This document shows, one piece after another, positions 1-7,352 of a stretch of DNA of 19,867 nucleotides. The notes under the pieces were generated by a model. That model was not told the origin of the DNA, searched no databases, and worked only from the letters and a program-made list of their open reading frames with translations. The translations under genes and the position numbers were made by a program. Source of the stretch: Candidatus Aegiribacteria sp. (GTDB taxonomy: Bacteria; Fermentibacterota; Fermentibacteria; Fermentibacterales; JCC-6); assembly GCA_030642525.1 (NCBI GenBank), contig DAOWNO010000006.1:1-19867 (forward strand). Reading direction: 5' to 3'. Positions within the stretch are counted from its first letter, which is position 1; each line of letters opens with the position of its first letter.

Positions 1-31
1 GAAGAATCAATAAACTATTTGTACGGATGTA

Positions 32-60
32 TTGCATTATGTAAGGCTATTGATTATTCT
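32..60 (+). promoter_or_regulatory. possible sigma70-type promoter of the protease gene
   Basis: TTGCAT (32-37) and TATTCT (55-60) are separated by 17 bp and lie 41 bp before the protease start. The matches to consensus are only partial (3/6 and 4/6). An inverted repeat, AATCAATA at 5-12 and TATTGATT at 48-55, overlaps the -10 side and could be an operator or chance AT-rich sequence. Confidence 0.25.
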
Positions 61-101
61 TAATTTCTGTATGCGAATATTTTACGCGGAAAGGAGTGTT
101 T

Positions 102-1805
102 ATGAAATATCTTTTTGTTCTATTTTGCTTAGCAGCTCTTGCATTTGCCGGAACCATCCATCCCGATCTTCAGAACCTGATGGATTCCTCCAGTGACATC
201 GAGCTTATCCCCGTATTCATTCTGGCTCATGGTGAGCTTGATGCCGGATGGATCGATGCGGCAACGGTGGACATGACACGTGCGGAGAAACAGGAGTTTG
301 TCGTTGATGCACTGAAGGAAATTGCTGAGACGTCCCAGGGCGGAATTATCGAGGATCTTGAGGTTTATTCATCGGACTGTGTTAGAAATGTCATATCACT
401 GTGGCTGTCCAACGCTGTATACTGCGAAGCTACCTCATCAGTTATTCTTCAGATATCTCTTCGCACCGATGTTTCTCTTATTGAAATGGCTTCGCGTGAG
501 GACGCCGGGCTTATCGAACCTGTTGATGTTCATCCCTCAACTCATGAAGAACTTGACAAAGCTATAACCTGGAGCGTCACCCAGATCAACGCTGATGATG
601 TGTGGGCACTCGGATACGATGGTACGGGTGTTATTGTCGCTGTTATCGATACAGGTACAGATTACAATCATCTTGATCTTCAATACAACATGTGGCATGA
701 TACAGATGCGGGTTATCACTACGGGTGGGATTTTTTCGATGGAGATAACGATCCCATGGATACCTACGGTCATGGAACACACTGTTCAGGGTCGGTTTGC
801 GGTGATGGTACGCAGGGAACTGAAACAGGGGTTGCTCCCGGAGCCACTCTCATGGCCATTCGTATTAATTATTACTATGGCGGAGAAAGCACATGGATTC
901 AGGGCATGGAATTCGGGACCGATAACGGTGCTTCGGTTCTTTCGATGTCACTCGGTTCAACACATGGGAATACGGCTCTCCGCACAGCTAATGAAAATCT
1001 GCTGACCGCAGGTGTCTTCCACAGTGTAGCGGCCGCTAACAGCGGACCCGGCGCGGGAACGATTCTTTCCCCTGGTGACTCTCCACCGCCCTGGTTCCAT
1101 CCTGATCAGACTTACCATGGCGGTCAGAGTGCTGTTGTCACTGCCGGAGCAACAAACAGCAGCGATGTAATCGCATCCTTCTCAAGCCGGGGTCCGGTGA
1201 CCTGGTGGAGTGATTACACCGGTTCAACTCCTCTTCTGGATCCCGATATCTGCGCCCCCGGTGTGAATGTGGTTAGCACCCAATTGAATGGCGGCTATAC
1301 AACCATGAGCGGTACCTCGATGGCTACTCCTCACATCGCTGGTGTGGCAGCCCTTCTGCTTGACGCGAATGACAACCTTACAGTCGCGCAGATGGACAGT
1401 CTCATGGAGGTTACAGCGCTTGAACTCGGTGCCGGCGGTAAAGATAACACCTACGGAGCCGGTCGTGTTGACGCATATCAGGCTGTTCTGGGCGCACTCT
1501 GGGTCGGTGTTGCGGACAATGGGGAAGCTGGCCTGCCGGCAGATCTTATATTGAGTCCGGTCAGCCCTAATCCCGTGAATGGCTTTGCGACATTTGAAAT
1601 TTATACTTCCGGAGCCGGCACCTCTGATATCAGTGTGTTCGATATCACCGGACGAAGAGTCGCCAGCATCAGTTCAAGTGAAGTATCCAGCGGAACACAT
1701 GCTTACAACTGGATGGTTCCATCCGAGATAGGCAACGGTATCTACTTTGTTCGTGCCAGTGTTGACGGCAGAACAGTGTCGTCAAGGATGACGATCATCA
1801 GGTAA
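102..1805 (+). CDS. secreted subtilisin-like (S8) serine protease with C-terminal sorting domain
   Basis: This is a 567-residue extracellular S8-family endopeptidase. Residues 1-17 form a signal peptide with likely cleavage after AFA. A prodomain-like region follows to about residue 160. The catalytic domain spans about 165-465. It contains Asp183 (VIDTGTD), His224 (GHGTH), oxyanion Asn313 (AAANSGPG) and nucleophile Ser406 (SGTSMATPHIAG), so the triad is complete. Residues about 485-567 match the FlgD-like/T9SS type A sorting domain pattern: SPNP near the start, ISVFDITGRRV in the middle, and GIYFVRA near the end. In FCB bacteria that tail directs outer-membrane passage by the type IX system or surface attachment. 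ATG 102 is chosen because AAGGAG (91-96) precedes it with good spacing. The in-frame GTG at 96 overlaps that ribosome site and is less likely. The gene stands alone and ends in a strong terminator. Substrate is unknown; family assignment is secure. Confidence 0.95.
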   Translation: MKYLFVLFCLAALAFAGTIHPDLQNLMDSSSDIELIPVFILAHGELDAGWIDAATVDMTRAEKQEFVVDALKEIAETSQGGIIEDLEVYSSDCVRNVISLWLSNAVYCEATSSVILQISLRTDVSLIEMASREDAGLIEPVDVHPSTHEELDKAITWSVTQINADDVWALGYDGTGVIVAVIDTGTDYNHLDLQYNMWHDTDAGYHYGWDFFDGDNDPMDTYGHGTHCSGSVCGDGTQGTETGVAPGATLMAIRINYYYGGESTWIQGMEFGTDNGASVLSMSLGSTHGNTALRTANENLLTAGVFHSVAAANSGPGAGTILSPGDSPPPWFHPDQTYHGGQSAVVTAGATNSSDVIASFSSRGPVTWWSDYTGSTPLLDPDICAPGVNVVSTQLNGGYTTMSGTSMATPHIAGVAALLLDANDNLTVAQMDSLMEVTALELGAGGKDNTYGAGRVDAYQAVLGALWVGVADNGEAGLPADLILSPVSPNPVNGFATFEIYTSGAGTSDISVFDITGRRVASISSSEVSSGTHAYNWMVPSEIGNGIYFVRASVDGRTVSSRMTIIR

Positions 1806-1824
1806 AAATTGTTCGACATCAGAA

Positions 1825-1856
1825 AGAGGGTACTCGAAAGGGTACCCTCTTTTTTA
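1825..1856 (+). terminator. Rho-independent terminator after the protease
   Basis: A perfect 9-bp stem, AGAGGGTAC (1825-1833) and GTACCCTCT (1842-1850), with an 8-nt loop is followed by a T-run (1850-1855). It starts 20 nt after the protease stop. It could also work weakly in reverse for the minus-strand tRNA-Leu transcript. Confidence 0.85.
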
Positions 1857-1949
1857 TCCTGGGTTTTCGACTCGCATAAATTGTATTGAAAGAGGGCTTT
1901 CCTGCGAGCAAGCTTCGTTTGTCGTTTTTAACAGTGGGTGGCACTGTTT

Positions 1950-2037
1950 TGGTACCGGAGGAGGGACTTGAACCCTCAAGTCCGCAAGGGACAGCGGATT
2001 TTGAGTCCGCCGCGTCTGCCAATTCCGCCACTCCGGC
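1950..2037 (-). tRNA. tRNA-Leu (anticodon CAA)
   Basis: On the minus strand the gene folds as a class II tRNA of 88 nt including an encoded CCA. The acceptor stem is GCCGGAG paired with CTCCGGT (first pair G-U), with discriminator A. The anticodon arm is GCGGA-CTCAAAA-TCCGC, giving anticodon CAA, which reads UUG. A long variable arm and the T-loop GGTTCAAGTCC are present. A 7-bp hairpin lies just 3' of the gene (AACAGTG 1930-1936 and CACTGTT 1942-1948). On this strand it is followed by A residues rather than U, so it looks more like a processing hairpin than an intrinsic terminator. Confidence 0.95.
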
Positions 2038-2072
2038 ACATTTCACTATTGCGAACTTGCGAAATATGAAGA

Positions 2073-2099
2073 ATTATAAGGTGAATATACAAGTGGCAA
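2073..2099 (-). promoter_or_regulatory. possible promoter of tRNA-Leu
   Basis: On the minus strand TTGCCA (2099-2094) and a perfect TATAAT (2078-2073) are separated by 15 bp and lie about 35 nt before the tRNA-Leu 5' end. The spacer is shorter than the usual 16-18, which lowers confidence. Confidence 0.35.
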
Positions 2100-2101
2100 A
2101 G

Positions 2102-2124
2102 AGCTGAAAACAGTGTTTTCAGCT
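2102..2124. repeat. perfect inverted repeat between divergent tRNA promoters
   Basis: AGCTGAAAAC (2102-2111) and GTTTTCAGCT (2115-2124) form a perfect 10-bp palindromic arm pair around a 3-nt centre. It lies between the putative tRNA-Leu promoter and the -35 box of the tRNA(CAU)-Val unit, and its last base is the first T of that -35 box. It could be an operator, or a hairpin that insulates the divergent transcripts. Confidence 0.6.
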
Positions 2125-2150
2125 TGACAAATGAACACTTTCAGGATAAG
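2124..2150 (+). promoter_or_regulatory. possible promoter of the tRNA(CAU)-tRNA-Val unit
   Basis: A perfect TTGACA (2124-2129) is followed after 15 bp by GATAAG (2145-2150), which has 4/6 matches to the -10 consensus. It ends 14 nt before the first tRNA, a suitable distance. The short spacer and weak -10 leave the exact -10 position open. Confidence 0.45.
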
Positions 2151-2164
2151 TTTGTTCACTTGTC

Positions 2165-2241
2165 GGGCCCATAGCTCAGTTGGCTAGAGCTACCGGCTCA
2201 TAACCGGTCGGTCCCTGGTTCGAGTCCAGGTGGGCCCACCA
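2165..2241 (+). tRNA. tRNA with anticodon CAU (elongator Met or Ile2)
   Basis: A 77-nt tRNA with encoded CCA. The acceptor stem is GGGCCCA with TGGGCCC, the D-arm is GCTC-GAGC, the anticodon arm is ACCGG-CTCATAA-CCGGT, and the T-arm is CCTGG-TTCGAGT-CCAGG. The anticodon CAU could be elongator Met, or Ile2 whose C34 is changed to lysidine by TilS. Pairs C4-G69 and C5-G68 in the acceptor stem are known TilS recognition features, and the anticodon arm resembles Bacillus Ile2, so Ile2 is favoured. It lacks initiator features: the first acceptor pair is a Watson-Crick G-C. Confidence 0.93.
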
Positions 2242-2255
2242 TCATCTGCTTGAAA

Positions 2256-2332
2256 GGGCGGGTAGCTCAGTTGGCTAGAGCACAAGCTTCACACGTTTGG
2301 GGTCGCAGGTTCAAATCCTGTCCCGCCCACCA
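2256..2332 (+). tRNA. tRNA-Val (anticodon CAC)
   Basis: A 77-nt tRNA with encoded CCA, 14 nt after the tRNA(CAU) and surely co-transcribed with it. The acceptor stem is GGGCGGG with CCCGCCC. The anticodon arm is CAAGC-TTCACAC-GTTTG (one G-U pair), giving anticodon CAC for the GUG codon. The T-loop is TTCAAAT. Confidence 0.93.
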
Positions 2333-2405
2333 TTTCAGGCAACCGGTGATGTGGTGGAACTGTCATGTATCATGAAAACTGCAGAACATCTGTATCTGAT
2401 ATAAC

Positions 2406-2437
2406 AGGGGGTACCCTTCCGGGCACCCTCTTTTTTT
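2406..2437 (+). terminator. Rho-independent terminator after the tRNAs
   Basis: GGGTACCC (2409-2416) and GGGCACCC (2421-2428) pair around a TTCC loop with one A-C mismatch. The stem is extended outward by three further pairs (2406-2408 with 2429-2431) and is followed by a run of T to 2437. Its descending arm and T-run closely resemble those of the terminator at 1825-1856. Confidence 0.8.
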
Positions 2438-2462
2438 ATTGAATGCCGGGAGTTATTGAAAA

Positions 2463-3188
2463 ATGAATGATGATCTGAAGAAGTTGATCGGCCTGCAGGA
2501 GATTGATTCCCGAATTGACCGTATGTTTGCCGAGATGGAGGAGATTCCGAGAGAGAAGAGAATTCACAAACGTGAAATTCAATCACAGAGAAGCGATTAT
2601 GAGAATGAAAAAAAGAAGATCGAAGAAATAAGAGAAATGAATCGAAAAAGCTCCATTGAAAAAGAGAATACTCTTAAAGAGCTTGCCGAGTTCAAGAATA
2701 AGCTTCTCGAAATGAAGACAAATGAGGCATACAGAACAATGCTTGTACAGATCAGGTACGCTGAGAATAAGATCAGTGAGCTTGATATAAAACAGCTTGA
2801 GCTGATGTATGAAGAAGAATCCTCTGAGGAAAATCTTAAAGAGACACAAAAAATCTGGGAAAGAAATGAAAAAAGATTCCAGAAGAGACAGAATATTCTC
2901 GATGGTCAGCTGAAGGTGCTTGAGGAGAACATTGGCGAGCTCAGAATTGAGCGTGAGGAAATCAAGTCAGATATTAATATTCGTCTTCTTGATAAGTATG
3001 AGCAACTTCGATCATCAGGTGAGGGAAATGTTATTGTAGGGCTTAATAAGGGTGCCTGTGGCGGATGTATGACAAATCTTCCTCCGCAGACAGCAGTTGA
3101 AATTAACCAGGGGCTGGCATTTACTTGTCCGATATGCGGACGTTTTGTAATATGGCTGGATGACAGCTCTTTTGCTGGTTCAGGATAG
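2463..3188 (+). CDS. coiled-coil protein with C4 zinc ribbon (DUF164/CT398-like)
   Basis: A 241-residue cytoplasmic protein of the C4-type zinc-ribbon family once called DUF164. Residues about 5-175 are heptad-rich, dominated by Lys, Glu, Arg and Leu, and predict a long antiparallel coiled coil. The C-terminal zinc ribbon uses Cys199 and Cys202 (CGGC) and Cys222 and Cys225 (CPIC). Homologues such as chlamydial CT398 and Helicobacter HP0958/FlgZ bind sigma-54 or flagellar proteins or RNA; the role here is unknown. The ATG is preceded by GGGAG (2448-2452). The gene ends only 5 nt before the RNase P RNA, and in many bacteria this family sits near rnpB or other housekeeping genes. Family assignment is good; function is not established. 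Confidence 0.85.
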   Translation: MNDDLKKLIGLQEIDSRIDRMFAEMEEIPREKRIHKREIQSQRSDYENEKKKIEEIREMNRKSSIEKENTLKELAEFKNKLLEMKTNEAYRTMLVQIRYAENKISELDIKQLELMYEEESSEENLKETQKIWERNEKRFQKRQNILDGQLKVLEENIGELRIEREEIKSDINIRLLDKYEQLRSSGEGNVIVGLNKGACGGCMTNLPPQTAVEINQGLAFTCPICGRFVIWLDDSSFAGSG

Positions 3189-3189
3189 A
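3160..3189 (+). promoter_or_regulatory. possible rnpB promoter inside the upstream gene
   Basis: ATGACA (3160-3165, 5/6 to the -35 consensus) and GATAGA (3184-3189, 3/6 to the -10 consensus) are 18 bp apart and would start transcription at about 3194, the 5' base of the RNase P RNA closing helix. The -10 overlaps the stop codon of the zinc-ribbon gene. The alternative is processing from a read-through transcript. Confidence 0.25.
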
Positions 3190-3193
3190 AATC

Positions 3194-3599
3194 AGGGTCA
3201 GGTGGGTGGTCGCCCCGCAAGGGGAGGAAAGTCCGGGCTCCACAGGGCAGGACACCGGGGAAATCCCGGTTCCGGCAACGGAGAGAACGTGCCACAGAAA
3301 CGATACCGCCTCTGAACAACATTCTTCAGAATTCCGGTTCCCGGAATACAGGTTATGCTGATCAGGGGTAAGGGTGAAATGGTGGAGTAAGAGTCCACCG
3401 GGATACTGGAGACAGTATTCGCATGGTAAACCTTGTCCGGTGCAAGGCCGAATAGAGAGGGAGGTCTCTTTGAGACCGGGGAATTGCCCGTTCCCCTTGA
3501 CCTCCGGGTTGGCTGCTTGAGGTGCCAGGCAACTGGCATCCCAGATGGATGGCCACCACCGCCTTTGGCGGTACAGAACCCGGCTTACAGCCTGACCCT
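3194..3599 (+). ncRNA. rnpB: RNase P RNA, bacterial A-type
   Basis: This is the catalytic RNA of RNase P, which removes 5' leaders from pre-tRNAs. The ends are set by helix P1: AGGGTCAGG (3194-3202) pairs with CCTGACCCT (3591-3599), giving about 406 nt, typical of the A-type. Conserved blocks appear in order: GAGGAAAGTCCGGGCTCC near 3220 (CR I/P4 5' side), CCACAGAAACGATACCGCC near 3291, GGTAAGGGTGAAA near 3366 with GTAAGAG just after, GGTAAACC and GTGCAAGGCCGAATAG near 3424-3457, GGTTGGCTGCTTGAGG near 3507, and ACAGAACCCGGCTTACAG near 3573 (P4 3' side). The RNA begins 5 nt after the zinc-ribbon stop codon. It is followed by ATC and seven T (3604-3610), directly abutting the recJ ribosome site. 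Confidence 0.95.
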
Positions 3600-3610
3600 A
3601 ATCTTTTTTT
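3591..3610 (+). terminator. possible terminator formed by RNase P P1 helix and T-run
   Basis: The 3' strand of P1 (3591-3599) is followed by AATC and seven T (3604-3610). P1 pairs with sequence 400 nt upstream, so this is not a classic local hairpin. It may still end rnpB transcripts or allow partial read-through into recJ. Confidence 0.35.
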
Positions 3611-3619
3611 GGAGGATCA

Positions 3620-5320
3620 TTGAGAAAACGCTGGGCTGCAAGGCCGGTACCCTGTCTTCATTTAAAAAGTGTCAGCGAGCTGCATGGTCTTCCGGAATCT
3701 ATTGCCCTTATGCTTGCCAGAAGAGGTTACTCCGGAAAGCTGCTTGAGGACTTCCTTAATCCCGATATTAATGCTCTGTCTTCCTGGAAAAATCTGGGCG
3801 GGATTATGAAAGCCGCTGAAAGAATAGTCAGAGCTGTTGCAAACTCGGAAAAGATTCTTGTTCACGGCGATTTCGACGCTGACGGAATTACAGCGACAGC
3901 AGTGGTTTACAGAGCACTTTCCGAACTTGGAGCTTCCATAAGCTATTATGTGCCCGACAGGTTAGAAGGGTATGGGATAGGATCATCGTCAGTTAAGTTC
4001 TGTGAAGAAAATGGAATTAACCTTCTGATCACAGTTGATTGCGGAATAACTGCAAATGAGCATATCAACATTCTCAACAGCATAAATATCGATACTGTCA
4101 TAACAGACCATCATCAAGTCGGGGATCAGCTACCTTTTGCAAAGGCAATCGTTAATCCCGCGCTTGACGGGGATGTGCGGCACTCCGCTCTGGCGGGCGT
4201 TGGTGTAGCGTGGATGGTTATGAATGGCGTCTATGAGTTGATGAACGCTGATTGCTCTTCCCTCCGGGAACTCCTCCAGCTGGTTGCAATAGGTACTGTG
4301 ACCGATGTTGTTGATTTGATTGATGATAATCGTATTCTGGTTTCTGAGGGTTTGAAATTTATGCGCAGGGCACCGCTTCCGGGTGTCTCAGCTCTTGCGA
4401 GTACCGCTTCAGTCGATCTTGAAAGCTGCAATTCATCACATCTGGCTTTCTACATTGGACCGCGATTGAATGCCTGCGGGAGAGTAGGACACGCGAAAGA
4501 GGCGGTTGCCCTTATGCTTGCCATGAATAAACCAGAAGCTGAAAAACTGCTTGCCCCGGTGGAAGAGAATAACAGAATCAGAAAGCAGCTCGAGCGGGAT
4601 GTAGAGAAACAGGTCAAAAGGCTTACAGCAGAATTGAAGAATCCGCGATGCATTGTATTTGCAGGCGAAGGGTGGCATCGGGGTGTTGTGGGAATTGTTG
4701 CTTCAAGACTTGTATCCCGATTCGGAGTTCCGGTAATACTGATATCTCTGGAGGGTGATCACGGGTACGGATCTGCAAGGAGTATTCCTGGGATTTCAAT
4801 ACATTCCCTGCTTGGAGTGATTCAGGATAAGCACAAGATTCTGAACAGTTTCGGAGGTCACCCGATGGCTGCCGGACTGACAATACCGGGAGATAATGTG
4901 CAATCCCTCAGAAAACATCTGGAAACGATGCTGTCTGAGGAAAAGTGGGATGAATATCTTGGCTCCGTCCTTTATCTTGACGGAAGCCTTGAGGAAAAGG
5001 ACTATTCAATCGAGACCGTTCGAGCTCTGGAGAGGCTTGAACCTTTTGGATCGGGCAATTCAATGCCGGTCTGGCTTGCAAGAGGCGCTTATGCGATTCA
5101 GTGGAGGGCTGTTGGAAAAAGCAGGAATCATCTCAGCTGCGATTTCAAAATTGGTTCCGGCATTTTCAGAGCAATTGGATTTAATATGGTGGAAAAGCAG
5201 TCTCTGTTCAACGGTAGAATTGATCTTGCCTTTACACTTTCGATTGATACATGGCGTAACGATGGAAGCATTCAGCTCATGCTGAAGGATATTCGCAGAA
5301 CGGGAAAGCAGAACAGCTGA
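3620..5320 (+). CDS. recJ: single-stranded-DNA-specific 5'-3' exonuclease RecJ
   Basis: RecJ degrades single-stranded DNA 5' to 3' in RecF-pathway recombination, mismatch repair and base-excision repair. The 566-residue length is normal for the family. DHH-domain motifs are intact: D84-F-D86-A-D88-G (metal binding), VDCG near residue 141 and DHH at 163-165. The DHHA1 domain carries GGHP at 412-415, and a C-terminal OB-like region follows. The start is TTG 3620 with GGAGG at 3611-3615. No in-frame ATG lies upstream, and the N-terminal sequence RKRWAARP fits the usual RecJ beginning. The SD-to-start gap is only 4 nt and UUG is a weak start, which suggests low translation. The gene follows rnpB by 20 nt and its TGA overlaps the dinG start by one base. 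Confidence 0.95.
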   Translation: MRKRWAARPVPCLHLKSVSELHGLPESIALMLARRGYSGKLLEDFLNPDINALSSWKNLGGIMKAAERIVRAVANSEKILVHGDFDADGITATAVVYRALSELGASISYYVPDRLEGYGIGSSSVKFCEENGINLLITVDCGITANEHINILNSINIDTVITDHHQVGDQLPFAKAIVNPALDGDVRHSALAGVGVAWMVMNGVYELMNADCSSLRELLQLVAIGTVTDVVDLIDDNRILVSEGLKFMRRAPLPGVSALASTASVDLESCNSSHLAFYIGPRLNACGRVGHAKEAVALMLAMNKPEAEKLLAPVEENNRIRKQLERDVEKQVKRLTAELKNPRCIVFAGEGWHRGVVGIVASRLVSRFGVPVILISLEGDHGYGSARSIPGISIHSLLGVIQDKHKILNSFGGHPMAAGLTIPGDNVQSLRKHLETMLSEEKWDEYLGSVLYLDGSLEEKDYSIETVRALERLEPFGSGNSMPVWLARGAYAIQWRAVGKSRNHLSCDFKIGSGIFRAIGFNMVEKQSLFNGRIDLAFTLSIDTWRNDGSIQLMLKDIRRTGKQNS

Positions 5321-7221
5321 TGATCTCACTTGACAAGAGAATTGAAGATGTATTTTACGGAGATGTTCTGGCTACAGTCATTCCTGGCTACACTGTCAGA
5401 ATGCTCCAGGTTGAACTGGCAAAAGCAGTGGGAAAAGCTCTTACCACGGGTGGAATTCATCTTTTTGAAGCCGGAACAGGTATCGGGAAAAGCATTGCTT
5501 ATATAATTCCCGCTCTTCTATCCGGCAGAAGGATCTTCGTATCCACAGCAACCATTACTCTTCAGGATCAGCTTGCGTGTAAAGACGCCCCAGCCATATT
5601 GTCAGCACTCAAGCTTGATTCCATGGTGAGTGTCCTCAAGGGTAGAAATAACTATTTGTGCCTGCGAAAATGGAATTCCGGTTCAGAAATGGTCAGAACA
5701 AATCTGAGTTTTTCGCGGTGGGCTGATGCCACGGATGATGGTGATATTTCATCTTTTTCAGAGAAAGTTTCGCCGTCAGTCTGGCGGCATTTCAGATCGG
5801 ATCATATGGACTGCACAGGACCTTCCTGTCATTTCAGAGGTGCCTGTCACTTTTTCAGAGCACGCAACCTCGCCCGAAAATCCGATCTGCTTATACTGAA
5901 TCATCACCTTCTCGTATCCGGGCTTCTTTCAGAAGATGTGCTTCCAGGAGCGGATGTGCTGGTAATTGATGAAGGACACAGGCTTGAAAACGCTGCAAGC
6001 GAATGCATCGGGCTTTCGCTCAGCGAAGGATCACTTCTGCCCATGTTTGACGGAATCGCGTTCAGTGAGATCGAGACTGCTGCAAAGGCATCAATGCTTG
6101 AACTGGCCAGACGACTGTCCTCTGCGATAGCTGAGCTTACCGCTTCCATTGACAAAACATTGGTATGGGATTCTGCAGGGCACCTGGAAAGTCTTGAGAA
6201 AGCAGGTGATCTGGCCGGAAAACTTGCTTTGGATGCCGGGCAGAATGATGATCTGCTTGCGGTTGTCCAGACAGCAACGGCAATTGCACAGGCAACGAAA
6301 AGACTGTCAGAACTGAGTACTGAGGAATACTGTTGCTTCGTGGAGGTGAATAGAAAAAACTCTGTTCTAAGAGCTGTTCCACTGGATATCGGCCCGGAGC
6401 TCCGTGATACTGTGTACTCTAAATTTGATACTACTATTCTTACTTCAGCTACGTTGACAATTGCGGAAGAGTTTGATTTTTTCAAGGAGAGACTTGGAGC
6501 CTGGGACGCGATTACAAGGAGTTTTGGAAGCCCGTTTGATTATAGATCTCAGGCGGTGCTTTCCATTCCGGACAACCTGCCTGAACATGATTCTCATGAG
6601 GAACTTGCCCGTATAGTTTGGGAGTGGGGTAAAAGGCTGGCAATTCTTCTTGAGGGAAGGACTCTCATACTGTTTACGAGTTACAGGAATCTGGAGCTGG
6701 TTAGAGAACTGGCTGTATTGGAGATGCCTTCAGATATGAGACTCCTGGTCCAGGGTGAAATGTCGCGAAACAGAATACTTGATGATTTCCGGAAATCCAG
6801 CAGGGGGATTATTCTTGGCACCTCGTCCTTCTGGGAAGGCGTAGATCTGCCAGGTGAGATGCTTCAGGCAGTAGTAATTGACAGGTTGCCGTTTGCCTCT
6901 CCAGGTCACCCTCTAACCAGAGCAAGGATGGATCTGATTGAGAAAAATGGAGAAAGCTCTTTCAGCAAATACTCTCTTCCTCTTGCGGTCGTACGTCTGA
7001 AACAGGGAGTGGGCAGACTGATCAGATCATCAAGGGACACGGGTGTTATTATGATTATGGACAGAAGAATTGTCTCACGGAATTACGGCAGGGTATTTCT
7101 GAGTTCTGTTCCACCTTTTCGAATTGTATCTCAGGATAGGATTGAGTCCTTCATTATGGAACATTGCGCCGGCAGAAGTGTATCAATCGTTGAAGATGAT
7201 TCCTGTGGAGGTGATAAATGA
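5320..7221 (+). CDS. dinG: DinG/XPD-family ATP-dependent DNA helicase
   Basis: A 633-residue superfamily 2 iron-sulfur helicase that moves 5' to 3' on single-stranded DNA and unwinds D-loops and R-loops. Walker A is AGTGIGKS with Lys57. Four Cys of the Fe-S domain are present at 114, 165, 170 and 176. The Walker B/DEAH-type box is DEGH at 217-220. Late motifs include GTSSFWEGVDLPG (motif V) and LKQGVGRLIRS (motif VI). There is no N-terminal exonuclease domain, so it resembles E. coli DinG/YoaA rather than the DnaQ-fused forms. Its ATG shares one base with the recJ stop (TGATG), so translation is probably coupled. The pairing with a 5'-3' exonuclease points to DNA repair. The split between dinG and yoaA naming is uncertain; the family is not. 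Confidence 0.92.
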   Translation: MISLDKRIEDVFYGDVLATVIPGYTVRMLQVELAKAVGKALTTGGIHLFEAGTGIGKSIAYIIPALLSGRRIFVSTATITLQDQLACKDAPAILSALKLDSMVSVLKGRNNYLCLRKWNSGSEMVRTNLSFSRWADATDDGDISSFSEKVSPSVWRHFRSDHMDCTGPSCHFRGACHFFRARNLARKSDLLILNHHLLVSGLLSEDVLPGADVLVIDEGHRLENAASECIGLSLSEGSLLPMFDGIAFSEIETAAKASMLELARRLSSAIAELTASIDKTLVWDSAGHLESLEKAGDLAGKLALDAGQNDDLLAVVQTATAIAQATKRLSELSTEEYCCFVEVNRKNSVLRAVPLDIGPELRDTVYSKFDTTILTSATLTIAEEFDFFKERLGAWDAITRSFGSPFDYRSQAVLSIPDNLPEHDSHEELARIVWEWGKRLAILLEGRTLILFTSYRNLELVRELAVLEMPSDMRLLVQGEMSRNRILDDFRKSSRGIILGTSSFWEGVDLPGEMLQAVVIDRLPFASPGHPLTRARMDLIEKNGESSFSKYSLPLAVVRLKQGVGRLIRSSRDTGVIMIMDRRIVSRNYGRVFLSSVPPFRIVSQDRIESFIMEHCAGRSVSIVEDDSCGGDK

Positions 7222-7352
7222 AAATCAGCCGGGTGGAAGCAGAATATTCTCAACGCTGTTGCCTGATGATAACATTAGTACAATATTTGCCTTCTGGATA
7301 AAAAGAGCAATGATGATAATTGTGTTGTAGTATTCCCTGTACGGAGGAAAGA

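Noticed and set aside
1886..2107. Protein-coding frames across the tRNA-Leu gene
   Set aside because: They overlap a well-formed tRNA and have no ribosome site or recognisable product.
2906..3559. Reverse-strand frames across the zinc-ribbon gene and rnpB
   Set aside because: They are shadows of a clear gene and a structured RNA and match no family.
7320..7352. Upstream TTG start for the TPR protein
   Set aside because: The extension would place polar sequence ahead of the signal peptide and leave the good GGAGG at 7343-7347 inside the gene.
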